Below are positions 63,901-64,000 of a stretch of 64,000 nt of DNA, piece by piece; within the stretch, counting starts at the first letter, position 1, and each line of letters starts with the position of its first letter. The notes under the pieces were generated by a model. The model saw nothing but the letters and a program-made list of their open reading frames with translations. It was not told the origin of the DNA and searched no databases. This stretch comes from Vigna angularis. Taxonomy: Eukaryota; Streptophyta; Magnoliopsida; Fabales; Fabaceae. The DNA is taken from NCBI RefSeq assembly GCF_016808095.1, contig NC_068975.1, forward strand, positions 25,179,501-25,243,500, given 5' to 3'. Position numbers and translations under genes: made by a program.

Positions 63901-64000
63901 ATGGGGCAGAAGCAGAGACTCGTGATCATTGGCGTTTCTACCTTCTTGCTGGTGGCTATGGTGGTAGCCGTTACAGTTAGCGTGAGCCTGAACAACAAGG
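63901..64000 (+). CDS. Start of a third pectin methylesterase (partial, runs off the window)
   Basis: ATG at 63901 opens MGQKQRLVIIGVSTFLLVAM followed by VVAVTVSVSLNNK, 33 codons to the window end. A short basic N-terminus followed by a membrane-anchor helix with VVAVTV is typical of one large group of PMEI-PME proteins, which enter the secretory pathway as type II membrane precursors. No domain is reached, so the assignment rests on this N-terminal pattern and on the two PME genes just upstream in the same orientation. This N-terminus differs from the cleavable signals of PME-1 and PME-2, so it is not a recent copy of either. Confidence 0.68.
   Translation, partial: MGQKQRLVIIGVSTFLLVAMVVAVTVSVSLNNK

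Overview
This is plant nuclear DNA. It is AT-rich, its genes are split by introns, it carries many (AT)n microsatellites, and it contains DNA transposons and LTR-retrotransposon relics. Repeat types I associate with legumes, such as a TRIM element with a tRNA-Met primer site and long gypsy-type LTRs, suggest a phaseoloid legume (Vigna or Phaseolus type). That placement is inference; the proteins alone only say dicot.

Layout. 1-840 (minus): 5' part of a phi-class glutathione S-transferase of the GSTF12/TT19 flavonoid-carrier type. 1.3-15.2 kb: gene-poor, with a MITE, a non-autonomous hAT element with an exact 8-bp target duplication, one end of a CACTA-like element and a TRIM remnant. 15.3-21.4 kb (plus): a complete calmodulin-binding glutamate decarboxylase in seven exons, with a non-canonical GC-AG first intron. 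22.8-24.9 kb (minus): an intronless L-type lectin receptor kinase of clade VIII type. 27.2-28.4 kb: decayed gypsy LTR/leader. 31.4-35.3 kb (plus): two tandem F-box/PP2-B genes with identical exon phases. 35.3-35.6 kb: what looks like an orphan 5' end of a ribosomal-protein-type gene. 37.7-38.3 kb: dead gypsy protease fragment. 39.4-44.9 kb (plus): F-box/LRR protein 3 (FBL3). 46.9-64.0 kb (plus): three pectin methylesterases, the third cut by the window edge. Between them lie a Mutator-like element carrying a fasciclin-like (FLA) gene fragment, a 2.6-kb solo LTR and a broken trihelix transcription-factor gene.

The genes do not form one pathway. Two local duplications stand out: the PP2-B pair and the PME series, with three cell-wall genes in 17 kb. 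The best-supported structural discoveries are three transposon insertions delimited to the base by target-site duplications: hAT with 8 bp, a Pack-MULE-like element with 9 bp, and a solo LTR with 5 bp. I found no convincing tRNA, rRNA or CRISPR, and no wholly novel gene system. Gene models were built by hand from splice sites, reading frame and remembered family structure; no database search was run.
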